Both the position numbers and the translations under genes were made by a program. From positions 1 through 64,000 of the forward strand of contig QBMH01000003.1 of the NCBI GenBank assembly GCA_003249025.1: a stretch of 64,000 bases of DNA, read 5' to 3'. This document shows positions 44,146-52,857 of this stretch, one piece after another. The first letter of the stretch is position 1. Every line of letters starts with the position of its first letter. The notes beneath the pieces were generated by a model. It had not been told where the DNA came from. It searched no databases and worked only from the letters and a program-made list of their open reading frames with translations. The DNA comes from Leptolyngbya sp. (lineage in GTDB: Bacteria > Cyanobacteriota > Cyanobacteriia > Leptolyngbyales > Leptolyngbyaceae).

Positions 44146-46539
44146 TTATGGCAACGAAAGCCGGCTTGCCTCCAACCTCAGAGTTTGTTCAGCTTGGGCG
44201 ATCGCACCGTAGGTCGTTTCTACTGCTTCTGGAGCGACTGAAATTGAGGTGATGCCCCAGCGAATCAGGTCGGGAATGAGTTCTGGGTAACGCACAGGCG
44301 CTTCTCCACAAATGGAACAAGGAATATTATTTTCCTGCGCTTGCCGAATCAGTTGGGCGATCGCTCGTTTTACCGCCGGATGCCGTTCATCAATTTCCGC
44401 CCATGTCTGAGGCTGATTGCGATCGAGATCGAAGAGAAGCTGAGTTAAATCATTGGTGCCCAAAGAAATGCCCTGAACTCCAGCTTTGACGTAATCGGCT
44501 AAAAGAAACAATACGGAAGGCACTTCTGCCATAATCCAAAGTTGAAAAGCAGGATACTGAGTTAAACCCGCCTTTTCCACCCGTTCGCGGCAAAATTCAA
44601 ACTCCTCCACCGTCCGCACAAAAGGCAGTATTAAACAGAGATTCGTTGCTCCCGCCTGCTGCATTTGCGCCAAAGCTGCCAGTTCTAAATCAAATAAAGC
44701 AGGATTAGCTTGATAGCTGCGAGTTCCGCGAAGACCCCATTCGGTTGGAGAAATAGCACTTACAGATCCCAAAGGACGAAACTCTTGAGGGCGTAAATCG
44801 AGAGAACGATAAAAAACGGGGCGTGGGCTAACTGCTTGCGCGAGGGGCAGCAGGCTTGTTGTGAAACCTGTAATCAACTCAGCGCTAGTGTGATGCTGAA
44901 GCCAGGTAGTGGGATGTTCCGTTCCTAAAATTGAGGGTGCCAAAAGTTCTGCTCGAATCAGTCCAATTCCATCAATTGGCAATGTCTTCAACGTCGCTAA
45001 ATGCTCCAGATGGCTCAGGTTTACCATTAATTGGGTGGCGATCGCAGAGCGAATTGTTTCAGGATGGTGGACTGTATTTTGACTGGCTGCTTGATCAGTC
45101 AATGAGGCGGAATGGATTTTGAACGACTGGGGAACCCGGTATACTTGACCGCGATCGCCATCCACCCATAGAAAATCTCCGCGTTGAATTACATCCGTTG
45201 CATGGAGCGCACCAACTACCGCTGGAATGCCCAATTCTCGTGCCACAATCGCGCTATGGCTAGTTGGACTACCCTGTTCCATCACAATGGCAGCAGCGTG
45301 TTTCAATAGTGGCAACCATTCCAGCGGCAAGGTTTTGGTTACTAGGACGGAGCCTATCGGCAACTCTAAAGGTAGGTCATCTTCTATGTGCAAAATCCAA
45401 GCAGGGGCGATCGCGTGCCCTGGGGAAGCCGCCGTTCCTGATGCCACCAGTACCGCTTCTGATAACCCTTCTGGCATCAGCGCTTGAGTAGATTTGCGAT
45501 CAGGCATTACCTTTATAGGTGGAAACTGAGCGTTTGACGGCAAGGACGTAGATTTAAGCGGAATCACCTGAGTAAATTCTAAGGTTGGCATTCCATTGTG
45601 ATGATGCAACACCCACTCAAGTTCAACTGGTGCCCCTATCTCTGTTAGCACCTGCTGTCCCAATGTAGCTAGATGAATGATTTGTTCTTCCTCTAAAGCA
45701 AAGCTCTCCTGCTGAGCAGCATCCAGAATCTGAATTTGCAGGGGTTGTGAATTGAAGGTTGGTGCGATCGCTGTATAGGCGATCGTTCTAAACCCTAACT
45801 TTTTTGCAGTAATAATTTCCTCTAGGGCTTGAACTTGATAGGTGTCAGGAATCACTTCTCCACGGGCGATCGCCATTCCTAACCCTGGTGTGGCCTGAAT
45901 TTCCATGTGGTCATTCACTAAGCGCAACGTTCCAGCCGCGATCGCGGTTGGGATTGGCTGGATTAAAGTAGACAATTGAACCTGGTGCAGTGGAATCCCT
46001 AAGCGTTGCCAATAGAACAGACTTTTAGCCCCAAAAAAATCTGCCCACAAGTGTTGTATTGCCGATTCTAGCGCTGCGTCTTCTAATATACAGACTTGAC
46101 TGGTCATCAACACAGAGGTTCTCAAAAGTGCTTCTAGATTGGTTTTTGTATGAAGAGAACGCTTGCTGGATGCGAACCCTAAGGAAGGACGCACAATCAC
46201 CGTTGCCGGATGCCAATGTTGAGTGATTTCTACCAATGCCTGCTGCAACTCAGACGGAAGTGGCGTTGCCAAAATTGCGCGGCGCAAATGTTGAGCGATC
46301 GCCTGCAACTGCTGCCAATCTTCGATATTCAACCGCAGCGACGAGTTGGGTATGTCTGCAAACAGCGGATCAGACCAGTCTACCTGTGCCAAAAATGTCT
46401 GGAAAACTGTTCTAGGAATCACAACTCCCGGCACAACAGGATGCCCTTTTTGCAGGAGTTGACCTAAATAAAACGCTTTTTGCCCCACCAGCGCTATCTG
46501 ATCCAGTTCAATCTGGTCAAGCCGATACAGCGTATTCAC
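44146..46539 (-). CDS. PEP synthase-like protein (PEP-utilising enzyme family)
   Basis: This 797-residue protein has the three-part layout of phosphoenolpyruvate synthase. The phosphohistidine swivel domain is intact, with His428 in GSPTSHSAIVARELGIPAVV. The C-terminal PEP/pyruvate barrel has LDLRPQEFRPLG, GISLGTNDLTQLLFDLDRNQ and the proton-donor Cys744 in CSICGEAP. The N-terminal nucleotide-binding domain is degenerate: it begins with the normal LVGQKAFYLGQLLQKGHPVV, but the usual VRSSATAEDLPxxSFAGQ loop appears as VRPSLGFASSKRSLHTKTN. It may be a non-canonical dikinase or may take phosphate from another source. It converges on the C39 peptidase gene. Confidence 0.8.
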   Translation of the reverse strand: MNTLYRLDQIELDQIALVGQKAFYLGQLLQKGHPVVPGVVIPRTVFQTFLAQVDWSDPLFADIPNSSLRLNIEDWQQLQAIAQHLRRAILATPLPSELQQALVEITQHWHPATVIVRPSLGFASSKRSLHTKTNLEALLRTSVLMTSQVCILEDAALESAIQHLWADFFGAKSLFYWQRLGIPLHQVQLSTLIQPIPTAIAAGTLRLVNDHMEIQATPGLGMAIARGEVIPDTYQVQALEEIITAKKLGFRTIAYTAIAPTFNSQPLQIQILDAAQQESFALEEEQIIHLATLGQQVLTEIGAPVELEWVLHHHNGMPTLEFTQVIPLKSTSLPSNAQFPPIKVMPDRKSTQALMPEGLSEAVLVASGTAASPGHAIAPAWILHIEDDLPLELPIGSVLVTKTLPLEWLPLLKHAAAIVMEQGSPTSHSAIVARELGIPAVVGALHATDVIQRGDFLWVDGDRGQVYRVPQSFKIHSASLTDQAASQNTVHHPETIRSAIATQLMVNLSHLEHLATLKTLPIDGIGLIRAELLAPSILGTEHPTTWLQHHTSAELITGFTTSLLPLAQAVSPRPVFYRSLDLRPQEFRPLGSVSAISPTEWGLRGTRSYQANPALFDLELAALAQMQQAGATNLCLILPFVRTVEEFEFCRERVEKAGLTQYPAFQLWIMAEVPSVLFLLADYVKAGVQGISLGTNDLTQLLFDLDRNQPQTWAEIDERHPAVKRAIAQLIRQAQENNIPCSICGEAPVRYPELIPDLIRWGITSISVAPEAVETTYGAIAQAEQTLRLEASRLSLP

Positions 46540-46627
46540 AAGATAAAAAAGTTACACATCCCTTGATAGTAAAAGACAGAACCCATTTGGTTACTTAATT
46601 CTGTAGAAAAAATGAAGATTGGGAACA

Positions 46628-46675
46628 GGAATGACGAGGGGCGAATGGCGAGGAATGACGAGGGGCGAATGGCGA
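46628..46675. repeat. Tandem duplication of a 24-bp unit
   Basis: Two identical 24-base units (46628-46651 and 46652-46675), each starting GGAATGACGAGGGGCGAATG, are followed by a partial third (GGGACGAG). They lie upstream of comF in a GA-rich stretch and look like recent slippage. Confidence 0.85.
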
Positions 46676-46774
46676 GGGACGAGTGTTTAAAAACCGATTT
46701 TTTTGTACTTCGGACTTCGGACTTCCCACTTCCTCCTGTTCTTTTCCTTTCTCTCAAGGGCACTCTGAAGGCGG

Positions 46775-47479
46775 ATGGTTCATTCACGGAACGACATGAA
46801 TCCAGCTTGGAAGTTGAATAAGCTATTGGGGCTATTTCTAGAGTCGCCTTGTCCGCTTTGTCAGCGATCGCAGGCTCAAGCATTATGTTTTTCTTGCCAG
46901 CGGCAGGTTCAGCGGTGTCGGTGTGAATCAGCGGATGCAGGGCAAGTGGAACCATTACCAGTCTTTGCTTGGGGGCAATATAACGGTGCATTGAAACGGG
47001 CGATCGCGGCGCTGAAATATGAAGGGAATCCTCATCTTGCAGAGATTTTGGGAACGTGGATGGCGGAATCATGGCGATCGGCGAATCCATTTACGGATGG
47101 CATCGTTGTGCCAATTCCCATGCATTCCAGCAAAAAACGACAGCGTGGCTTTAATCAGGCGGAATTGCTGGCACAACATTTTTGCCACATTACCCAGCTA
47201 CCGATCGCGGTCAATGGATTGAAACGCGATCGCGCTACAGAAGCCCAATTCAAACTATCGAGTGCAGAACGGGAGCAAAACTTATCAGCAGCGTTCAGTG
47301 TCGGCAAACCTTTTTTGCAAAAACTGCCTTCTCGTCCGGTGTGGCTACTGGATGACATTTATACAACCGGAGCAACCGCTGTCTCAGCAGCAGAAACCTT
47401 AAGACAGCACGGAATTCATGTTCAAGGAATAATTGTCTTAGCGCAAACAGAGGCGAGAGTACGAAGTACGGAGTTTTGA
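46775..47479 (+). CDS. comF: ComF family protein (phosphoribosyltransferase-like)
   Basis: A 234-residue ComF protein. The N-terminal Cys pattern CPLCQRSQAQALCFSCQRQV suggests a zinc site. The phosphoribosyltransferase-type domain follows with LKYEGNPHLAEILG, VPIPMHSSKKRQRGFNQAEL and the PRPP-binding loop VWLLDDIYTTGATA. ComF is a cytoplasmic factor for natural DNA uptake, and cyanobacterial competence depends on it. The exact start is unclear: ATG at 46775 or at 46796. Confidence 0.9.
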   Translation: MVHSRNDMNPAWKLNKLLGLFLESPCPLCQRSQAQALCFSCQRQVQRCRCESADAGQVEPLPVFAWGQYNGALKRAIAALKYEGNPHLAEILGTWMAESWRSANPFTDGIVVPIPMHSSKKRQRGFNQAELLAQHFCHITQLPIAVNGLKRDRATEAQFKLSSAEREQNLSAAFSVGKPFLQKLPSRPVWLLDDIYTTGATAVSAAETLRQHGIHVQGIIVLAQTEARVRSTEF

Positions 47480-47518
47480 GTTCTAGGGTTTGAGTTTTGA
47501 ATTCAACCTGCCCTCTTC

Positions 47519-48217
47519 CTATCCGCTTGGACTATTTAATCCATTTTCTAGGGCAAAACGCACGAGTTCGGTGCGGCTATTGGTGCCTGTTTTGACGAAG
47601 AGGCGACTAACGTATTTTTCGACGTTGCGGACGCTAGTTTCCAGACGACGGGCAATTTCCTTATTCATTAAGCCATCGACCACTAAGTCCAAAACGCTTT
47701 GTTCGCGGGGGGTGAAATCGAGTTTGATTGGACTCGGCGATTGAACGATCGCGCCTCGTTGAGTCAACATACTTTTGATATCGGCAATCTGTCGCGCTAA
47801 ATCGGCGATATTGTGACCTTCATCATCACTGGTTGCAACCCGTGAAGCGGCTTGTTTTAACAAATTAGTGACGATCGCCACCAACTCATCGGGATCAAAA
47901 GGCTTTGGCAGATAAGCATCACAGCCTGCGGTATAGCCCTGAATGCGATCGCTGGTCATTCCCCTTGCCGTCAAAAAAACCACAGGCAGCCCCTTAAATT
48001 GAGGCTCTTCTCGCAACTGCTTTAGAAACTGGTAGCCGTCTACTTGGGGCATCATGATATCGGTGATGACCAAATCGGGCAACTTTTGCCGTGCTAACTC
48101 CAGTCCCTCACGCGCATTACTCGCAACATCAACCGTAAACCCACTATCTTCCAAGTAAGCTTGCACCGCTTCGCGCAACCCTGGTTCATCATCCACCAAC
48201 AACAGTTGACCTGCCAT
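47519..48217 (-). CDS. NarL/LuxR-type response regulator (Rre1/Ycf29-like)
   Basis: This 232-residue regulator has an N-terminal receiver domain (LLLVDDEPGLREAVQAYLED) with phospho-acceptor Asp in LVITDIMMPQVDGY and the conserved Lys in YLPKPFDPDEL. A linker with a short coil (IADLARQIADIKSMLTQRG) leads to a C-terminal LuxR HTH (FTPREQSVLDLVVDGLMNKE). The sequence looks like Rre1, the universally conserved cyanobacterial regulator related to plastid Ycf29, which works with Hik34/Hik2 in stress responses. The name is by resemblance only. No histidine kinase gene is adjacent. Confidence 0.85.
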   Translation of the reverse strand: MAGQLLLVDDEPGLREAVQAYLEDSGFTVDVASNAREGLELARQKLPDLVITDIMMPQVDGYQFLKQLREEPQFKGLPVVFLTARGMTSDRIQGYTAGCDAYLPKPFDPDELVAIVTNLLKQAASRVATSDDEGHNIADLARQIADIKSMLTQRGAIVQSPSPIKLDFTPREQSVLDLVVDGLMNKEIARRLETSVRNVEKYVSRLFVKTGTNSRTELVRFALENGLNSPSG

Positions 48218-48276
48218 TCAATTCTGTTTCTCCTACCCGCGTTTGCTCTATTGTATCGGATGTATCGAACCTGTCT

Positions 48277-48345
48277 AAGTTCCGAGGGCAGAGTTCCGAG
48301 GGCAGGGTTCCGAGTTCCGAATGTAGAGTTCTAAGTGCAGAGTTA
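48277..48345. repeat. Degenerate 14-bp tandem repeats
   Basis: Units of the form AGTTCCGAGGGCAG recur four to five times with increasing decay (AGTTCCGAGGGCAG, GGTTCCGAGTTCCGA, AGTTCTAAGTGCAG). They lie between the response regulator and the PGRP amidase gene, and resemble short repeats common in cyanobacterial spacers. Confidence 0.65.
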
Positions 48346-48451
48346 GAGATCGTCCTTCGCCTTTCGTAAATTGTTTGCTATTGACCATTCCGGTTGCTTT
48401 GAGCAAACTGGTTCTACAGGATATGCACTCCAGTTTTTCCAAGGTTCAACT

Positions 48452-49825
48452 ATGCTCCAAGTTACCCAAGCTCCAACAGGTCCCGTTTTGGCTCAACAGC
48501 GATTTTCGATTTTGGGTGTCGCGTCGATCACGGATGCAGGCAAGACGCTTTCGTTAGTCGTGGACGACCAATTTCGTACGGATGGACCAGTGATTAAGCC
48601 CAATGGCACTTGGCAGGTCGATTTTTTGTTTCAAGCGGCTGGCAATCGCCGCCTAAGAATTGAACTGGGGAATGACAGCACAGCGGTAGTGGTGCAGGTT
48701 GTGACCACGCTGCCCCAAGCTCAACAGCTTCGATTTACGCAGATACCGGCTCGCCTGCCAGCATTGCAGTCTGCCACGGTGGAGGGCACGGCTGTTAATT
48801 TTGCGGAGGGAACTCAATTAATCTTGCGTTCCGATCGCAGGTTTGAGTTGGCGCGTCCGACCGTATTGGCAGGCAAATGGCGATCGACTATCGGGTTCAA
48901 TCAAGCGGGTCGGCGAGTAATCGAAATTTTAAGTACGGATGGAACGATTCGAGCAGAAACTGAAATTGATGTGGTAGATGCCACACCGCGTCTGCCGCGC
49001 CTTAGTTTTACCAATCCTCCGCAGCGCGTGCAGGTAGAAACCGTGGTTACTCTGACAGGAACCGCAGAAAATTATAATGACGACGATCAACTGGTATTAC
49101 GGATAGATCAAAAGTCAGAATTGGCTCGCCCACAAGTGGTTGACGGCAAATGGCAAGCACGAACTTTGTTTCGTCAAGCTGGAAATCGTTTGATTGAAAT
49201 TATTGGCTCTGAGCAAGATCGGGCACAGATCATTATTGAGGTGCAAGCCCCGCCAGTCGCTACCTTTCGGGTGCTGTCGCGTAATACCTGGACGAGCAAC
49301 CCAACGCCAGCAGACTTGCCCGATCTCACGCCCAAACGGATTACGATGCATCACACGGCGCTCAGTGGGCAAGCTGCAATCAGTGGCACCCAAGCTCAAG
49401 AGGTCGCCCGAATGCGGGTCGTTTACAATGGGCACGTGAATGGCAATGGTTGGTCGGATATCGGCTATCACTTTGTTATTATGCCCAGTGGACGGGTCTA
49501 CGAAGGGCGATCAGAACGTAAGCGCGGCGCTCATGATCTGGTGAATGATGGACTGGGTATTGCATTTGATGGTGTGTATAGCGTCAATACCGTTAGTCAG
49601 CAGCAGTATCAGGCGGCGGTGTCACTTTGCACCGTACTCTGTAAACGCTATGGCTTTAAGAATACGGTGACTCCCGTGCCCACCCCAACGGCGGATTTTG
49701 GCACACGCAACTTGCCGCTAATCTGCGGGCACCGTGATCGCGTATCCACTGAATGCCCTGGCACTGAAGGTGGTAAAACTATTCGCTTGGCAGAGATTCG
49801 CACCGCAGTGAATGCTCAACTGTAA
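48452..49825 (+). CDS. PGRP-type N-acetylmuramoyl-L-alanine amidase with three N-terminal repeats
   Basis: Residues 1-270 contain three tandem beta-rich repeats of about 75 residues. Repeats two and three share GTAxN, LxLRxDxxxELARPxV, GKW and QAGxRxIEI; the first is more diverged (WQVDFLFQAAGNRRLRIEL). They look like small Ig-like wall- or glycan-binding modules. The C-terminal domain (about 275-457) is a PGRP/Amidase_2 fold with zinc ligands visible in RITMHHTAL, LICGHRDRV and TECPGTEGG, plus the YHFVIMPSGRVYEGR signature. It cuts peptide from muramic acid. No signal peptide is seen. A TTG start at 48371 is possible, but the ATG at 48452 is preferred. Confidence 0.88.
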   Translation: MLQVTQAPTGPVLAQQRFSILGVASITDAGKTLSLVVDDQFRTDGPVIKPNGTWQVDFLFQAAGNRRLRIELGNDSTAVVVQVVTTLPQAQQLRFTQIPARLPALQSATVEGTAVNFAEGTQLILRSDRRFELARPTVLAGKWRSTIGFNQAGRRVIEILSTDGTIRAETEIDVVDATPRLPRLSFTNPPQRVQVETVVTLTGTAENYNDDDQLVLRIDQKSELARPQVVDGKWQARTLFRQAGNRLIEIIGSEQDRAQIIIEVQAPPVATFRVLSRNTWTSNPTPADLPDLTPKRITMHHTALSGQAAISGTQAQEVARMRVVYNGHVNGNGWSDIGYHFVIMPSGRVYEGRSERKRGAHDLVNDGLGIAFDGVYSVNTVSQQQYQAAVSLCTVLCKRYGFKNTVTPVPTPTADFGTRNLPLICGHRDRVSTECPGTEGGKTIRLAEIRTAVNAQL

Positions 49826-50035
49826 ATCAGCGATCGTCTGTAATGGGCTATCGCTGACCATTTGCACTTCTCATGAGCCGAGCTACAAACCTATTTCTTT
49901 CGGTAGTAGACTAAGAAATTAAACCAAGGTAGGTAATAAAAGCTACGTTTTCTAAATTAAGAGAACGATGAGCGACAGGTACAGCTTTCGCGTTCAAACG
50001 ACCCTTTTATCCTTTAATAAAGCAGGTGTTTTGTC

Positions 50036-50332
50036 GTGGTCAATAGCAACGAAAAAGATAACGCAAAGGATAACTTTCTCTATCCCATTGGGCGTTATCG
50101 GGGCGAGTTTACGCCAGAGCAACTGGCTTTCAATGCCAATTTGCAAGAATTTGCCCAACGGGTTTCTCTGATTTGTGGATTAGAAACGGGCGGCAAGATT
50201 ACCTCAAAAGAGGCTTATCACCAAATCAAAAATTTATGGGCTACGGTGAAGCGCTCTAAAAAAGAATTGCTCGATCAGGCGAAACCTCCCAAACCCGATC
50301 TGCCAGAAGATGGCGAGGATGGTCTTAAATAG
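50036..50332 (+). CDS. Conserved hypothetical protein
   Basis: The 98-residue protein has a core FLYPIGRYRGEFTPEQLAFN, then LQEFAQRVSLICGLETGGKI and a helical KNLWATVKRSKKELLDQ. It resembles a small cyanobacterial family of unknown function. It starts at GTG. The acidic Pro-rich tail is probably disordered. No enzyme motif is seen. Confidence 0.7.
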   Translation: MVNSNEKDNAKDNFLYPIGRYRGEFTPEQLAFNANLQEFAQRVSLICGLETGGKITSKEAYHQIKNLWATVKRSKKELLDQAKPPKPDLPEDGEDGLK

Positions 50333-50371
50333 AAAAGTTTTTTAATAGAAGGAGTAGTCTTAACTATTTTC

Positions 50372-50809
50372 ATGAAACCAAGGATCATGAAGCCCAAGGT
50401 CTACAGCAAGTACATCCGCTCTAAAGAGTGGCTTGGCAAACATCCCAAATGGCTGAAGTCGTTCAATTCTTGTGCAGCCTTGCCGTTCCTCCCTCTGGGC
50501 AAATCAAGCCGTGGCTATCATCGCTACAACATGCACCATACTCACTACAAAACTTTGGGACATGAGCGGCTGTGGTGGGATGTGCTGCCGCTGAGTCTCT
50601 TTGCCCACAAGCACATTGTTCATGGAGTGCTTTCGTTCTATAAGCGCCCCAGTCAGCAGAAGGTCTACCCGAATCTATGCCAACGGCTGTTCCATGCTTG
50701 GTGTCGATCGATGATTTTGCTGGTCTGGTTCTGGTGGCTTTTAATACCCGCTGGATTGTTGTTGGCGTGGAAAGTCAATCAATCTGGAGTTCTAGAATTC
50801 CTCAAATAA
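50372..50809 (+). CDS. His-rich hypothetical protein with one membrane helix
   Basis: No family is firmly recognised for this 145-residue protein. The middle (about 60-95) reads YNMHHTHYKTLGHERLWWDV followed by LPLSLFAHKHIVHG. Its spacing recalls the HNH-type pattern HHxxYxxLGxE...CxxCHxxxH, but both cysteines are absent. A single hydrophobic helix lies at about 112-132 (ILLVWFWWLLIPAGLLLAWK). The N-terminal 50 residues are basic. It follows the 98-residue gene by 39 bases on the same strand. It may be a degenerate HNH protein or a metal-binding membrane protein. Confidence 0.6.
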   Translation: MKPRIMKPKVYSKYIRSKEWLGKHPKWLKSFNSCAALPFLPLGKSSRGYHRYNMHHTHYKTLGHERLWWDVLPLSLFAHKHIVHGVLSFYKRPSQQKVYPNLCQRLFHAWCRSMILLVWFWWLLIPAGLLLAWKVNQSGVLEFLK

Positions 50810-50864
50810 TTGGGTTTGTTCGATGATATCGGCGATCGCGACTGGGCGAATTAATCTTCCGCAG

Positions 50865-51983
50865 TTAAGAGTCTGCAAAATAATCTTTGACAATCGTGAG
50901 AATGCGATCGCTGGCATGTCCGTCTCCAAAAGGATTGACCGCTTTTGCCATCGCGTCATAGGCTTTAGAATTGCTTAATAGCTCTGATGCTGTTTGGAAA
51001 ATTTTGGCTGGGTTCGTGCCCACGAGCTTCGCCGTCCCTGCCATCACCGCTTCCGGGCGCTCCGTGGTTTCTCGCAGCACCAGCACCGGCTTGCCCAGGC
51101 TGGGAGCCTCTTCCTGCAATCCGCCAGAATCGGTCAGCACTAAAGTCGATCGCTGAATCGCGCCGACCAATTCGGCATAGTCCAACGGTTCGGTTAAAAA
51201 GACCCTGGGATGATTGCCTAGTTTTGCTTGCAGCGGTTCGCGCACAGTAGGATTACGGTGGAGAGGCAACAGCAGCGCCGTATCAGGAAACTTTTCTAAT
51301 ATCTGCAAAAATCCTGCCGCAATGTCGAGCAACGGTGCGCCCCAATTCTCTCGCCGATGAACGGTCGCCAAGATCAGCCGATGTTGATTCCAATCTAAAC
51401 CGGGGATCTGACACTGGGGCTGACGACTTGCCACAGATAACAGCGCGTCAATGACGGTGTTTCCGGTTTGGTGAATGGCTCCGGGCACCCGTGATTGATG
51501 TAGATGATCCATTGCTAGAGAAGTCGGCGCAAAATGCAGCGATGCAAGCTGAGAAATCAGGCGGCGATTGGCTTCTTCGGGATAGGGATTGTAGAGATTG
51601 TCGGTACGCAGTCCGGCTTCCACATGCCCGACGGGAATTTTTTGGTAAAACGCAGCAAGGGCAGCCGCAAAAGCTGTAGTCGTATCTCCCTGCACCAGCA
51701 CTAGCCGGGGCTGCAATTGCTGAAACAAGTCCTGCAATCCTTGCAAACTCCAGCAGGTGATGTCGGTCAGGGTTTGTTTCGGCTGCATAATTGCCAAATC
51801 GCGATCGGCAGTCAGGTTAAACAACTGCATCACCTGATCTACCATTTCTCGATGTTGCCCGGTTAAAACAACCTGAGCCTCAAAGTCTGGAGAGGCGCGA
51901 AATTTTTGGATGACCGGAGCCATCTTAATCGCTTCGGGGCGGGTGCCAACAATGAGGCTGACAGGAATAGGAGCTTGCGGCAT
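50865..51983 (-). CDS. wecB: UDP-N-acetylglucosamine 2-epimerase (non-hydrolysing)
   Basis: A 372-residue cytoplasmic enzyme interconverting UDP-GlcNAc and UDP-ManNAc. Family landmarks are present in order: IVGTRPEAIKMAPVIQKF, LTGQHREMVDQ, VQGDTTTAFAAALAAFY, GHVEAGLRTDNLYNPYPEE, ATVHRRENWG, and LTDSGGLQEEAPSLGKPVLV with RETTERPEAV. UDP-ManNAc would feed surface polysaccharide. The gene stands alone, between a His-rich protein and a membrane protein. Confidence 0.95.
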   Translation of the reverse strand: MPQAPIPVSLIVGTRPEAIKMAPVIQKFRASPDFEAQVVLTGQHREMVDQVMQLFNLTADRDLAIMQPKQTLTDITCWSLQGLQDLFQQLQPRLVLVQGDTTTAFAAALAAFYQKIPVGHVEAGLRTDNLYNPYPEEANRRLISQLASLHFAPTSLAMDHLHQSRVPGAIHQTGNTVIDALLSVASRQPQCQIPGLDWNQHRLILATVHRRENWGAPLLDIAAGFLQILEKFPDTALLLPLHRNPTVREPLQAKLGNHPRVFLTEPLDYAELVGAIQRSTLVLTDSGGLQEEAPSLGKPVLVLRETTERPEAVMAGTAKLVGTNPAKIFQTASELLSNSKAYDAMAKAVNPFGDGHASDRILTIVKDYFADS

Positions 51984-52090
51984 TGCGATCGCGGGTTTTA
52001 GAAAAAGCCAACAGGTTTAGATCACTCCTATCATACGCTTGCTGGGGGTGTGGGAGGAGCGAATCGCGATCGAGATAGCAGCCCAACAAA

Positions 52091-52110
52091 AAACCCGGTC
52101 GTACCGGGTT
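52091..52110 (-). terminator. Terminator of the 124-residue membrane protein gene
   Basis: AACCCGGT (52092-52099) and ACCGGGTT (52103-52110) form a perfect eight-base stem with a three-base loop. On the minus strand it is followed by a run of thymines, about 57 bases past the stop at 52168. Confidence 0.8.
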
Positions 52111-52167
52111 CTTCAGGGGAAACTCAAGCAGTTAGTAGAATCAGCAGATAGTCAAACGAAACATGAT

Positions 52168-52542
52168 TTAATTGCGTGTGGCACAGGTCAAAGGGCAAGC
52201 CGCATAAACTGAGTTGTTTTTAGGGTTTTCTTCACCTTGCAGCCAGCGTAACCAAGTCACTTGATCAGGGTGAACACCGCGCAGTGTCAGCATGGCAGCA
52301 CCGAACATGACCCCAAAAATATTGAGACCAATAATTCCACCCGCTACCAGTAATACAGAACTCATCGGAATTACAGATTGCAAGATGACTGCTAGCAATG
52401 AGCCAACCACCACCATCAAAATAACCAGAGGAAATCCTGCAATTAGCAAACAAACGGCTAATGTAAACGTCCAAATTAGAAAACTTTTGATCATTAACAA
52501 TGCATAAAAATTACCCAGGCTTGGGCTGTGAGAGAGAGCCAT
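52168..52542 (-). CDS. Small membrane protein
   Basis: A 124-residue hypothetical protein with about three hydrophobic helices: LIWTFTLAVCLLIAGFPLVI, a second running into LLAVILQSVIPM, and VLLVAGGIIGLNIFGVMFGA. A soluble tail has WLRWLQGEENP and two cysteines. AGGAGG lies six bases before the ATG, and a good terminator follows. No family is recognised. Confidence 0.75.
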   Translation of the reverse strand: MALSHSPSLGNFYALLMIKSFLIWTFTLAVCLLIAGFPLVILMVVVGSLLAVILQSVIPMSSVLLVAGGIIGLNIFGVMFGAAMLTLRGVHPDQVTWLRWLQGEENPKNNSVYAACPLTCATRN

Positions 52543-52857
52543 GTCTTCCTCCTAAAAAATAAAGTGAATTGAATTTTTGAAATACTAAATGTGATCCCCA
52601 CACCGGGGGGCTAATGAAATTTAGTATAGAGAATTACCAAATAAAAATAAGGGTTCGTTAGGTAAATTTACACATTCAGGCATTTGTTTACACTTCTAAA
52701 GTGATTTTGCTGACAATCCATCGGATAGGAGCCAATCTTATCATTCGTATATTTGAGGCTTCAAAGTCTTTGTAGAAGTGCATAGTAGCTATATCGTAAT
52801 ATTGGCAAGCAGGTGACTTTCTAGATCTGAAAAGTTCTCTAAGCTTTCATAAACGTT
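52543..52857. other. Gene-free AT-rich spacer
   Basis: The only structure seen is a short CCCC/GGGG hairpin at about 52596-52610, which could lie in the leader of the membrane protein gene at 52542. No coding region or clear promoter was found. Confidence 0.4.

Noticed and set aside
46536-47090. 184-codon minus-strand open frame overlapping comF
   Set aside because: It is antisense to the clearly coding comF gene and spans low-complexity repeats; the product matches no family.
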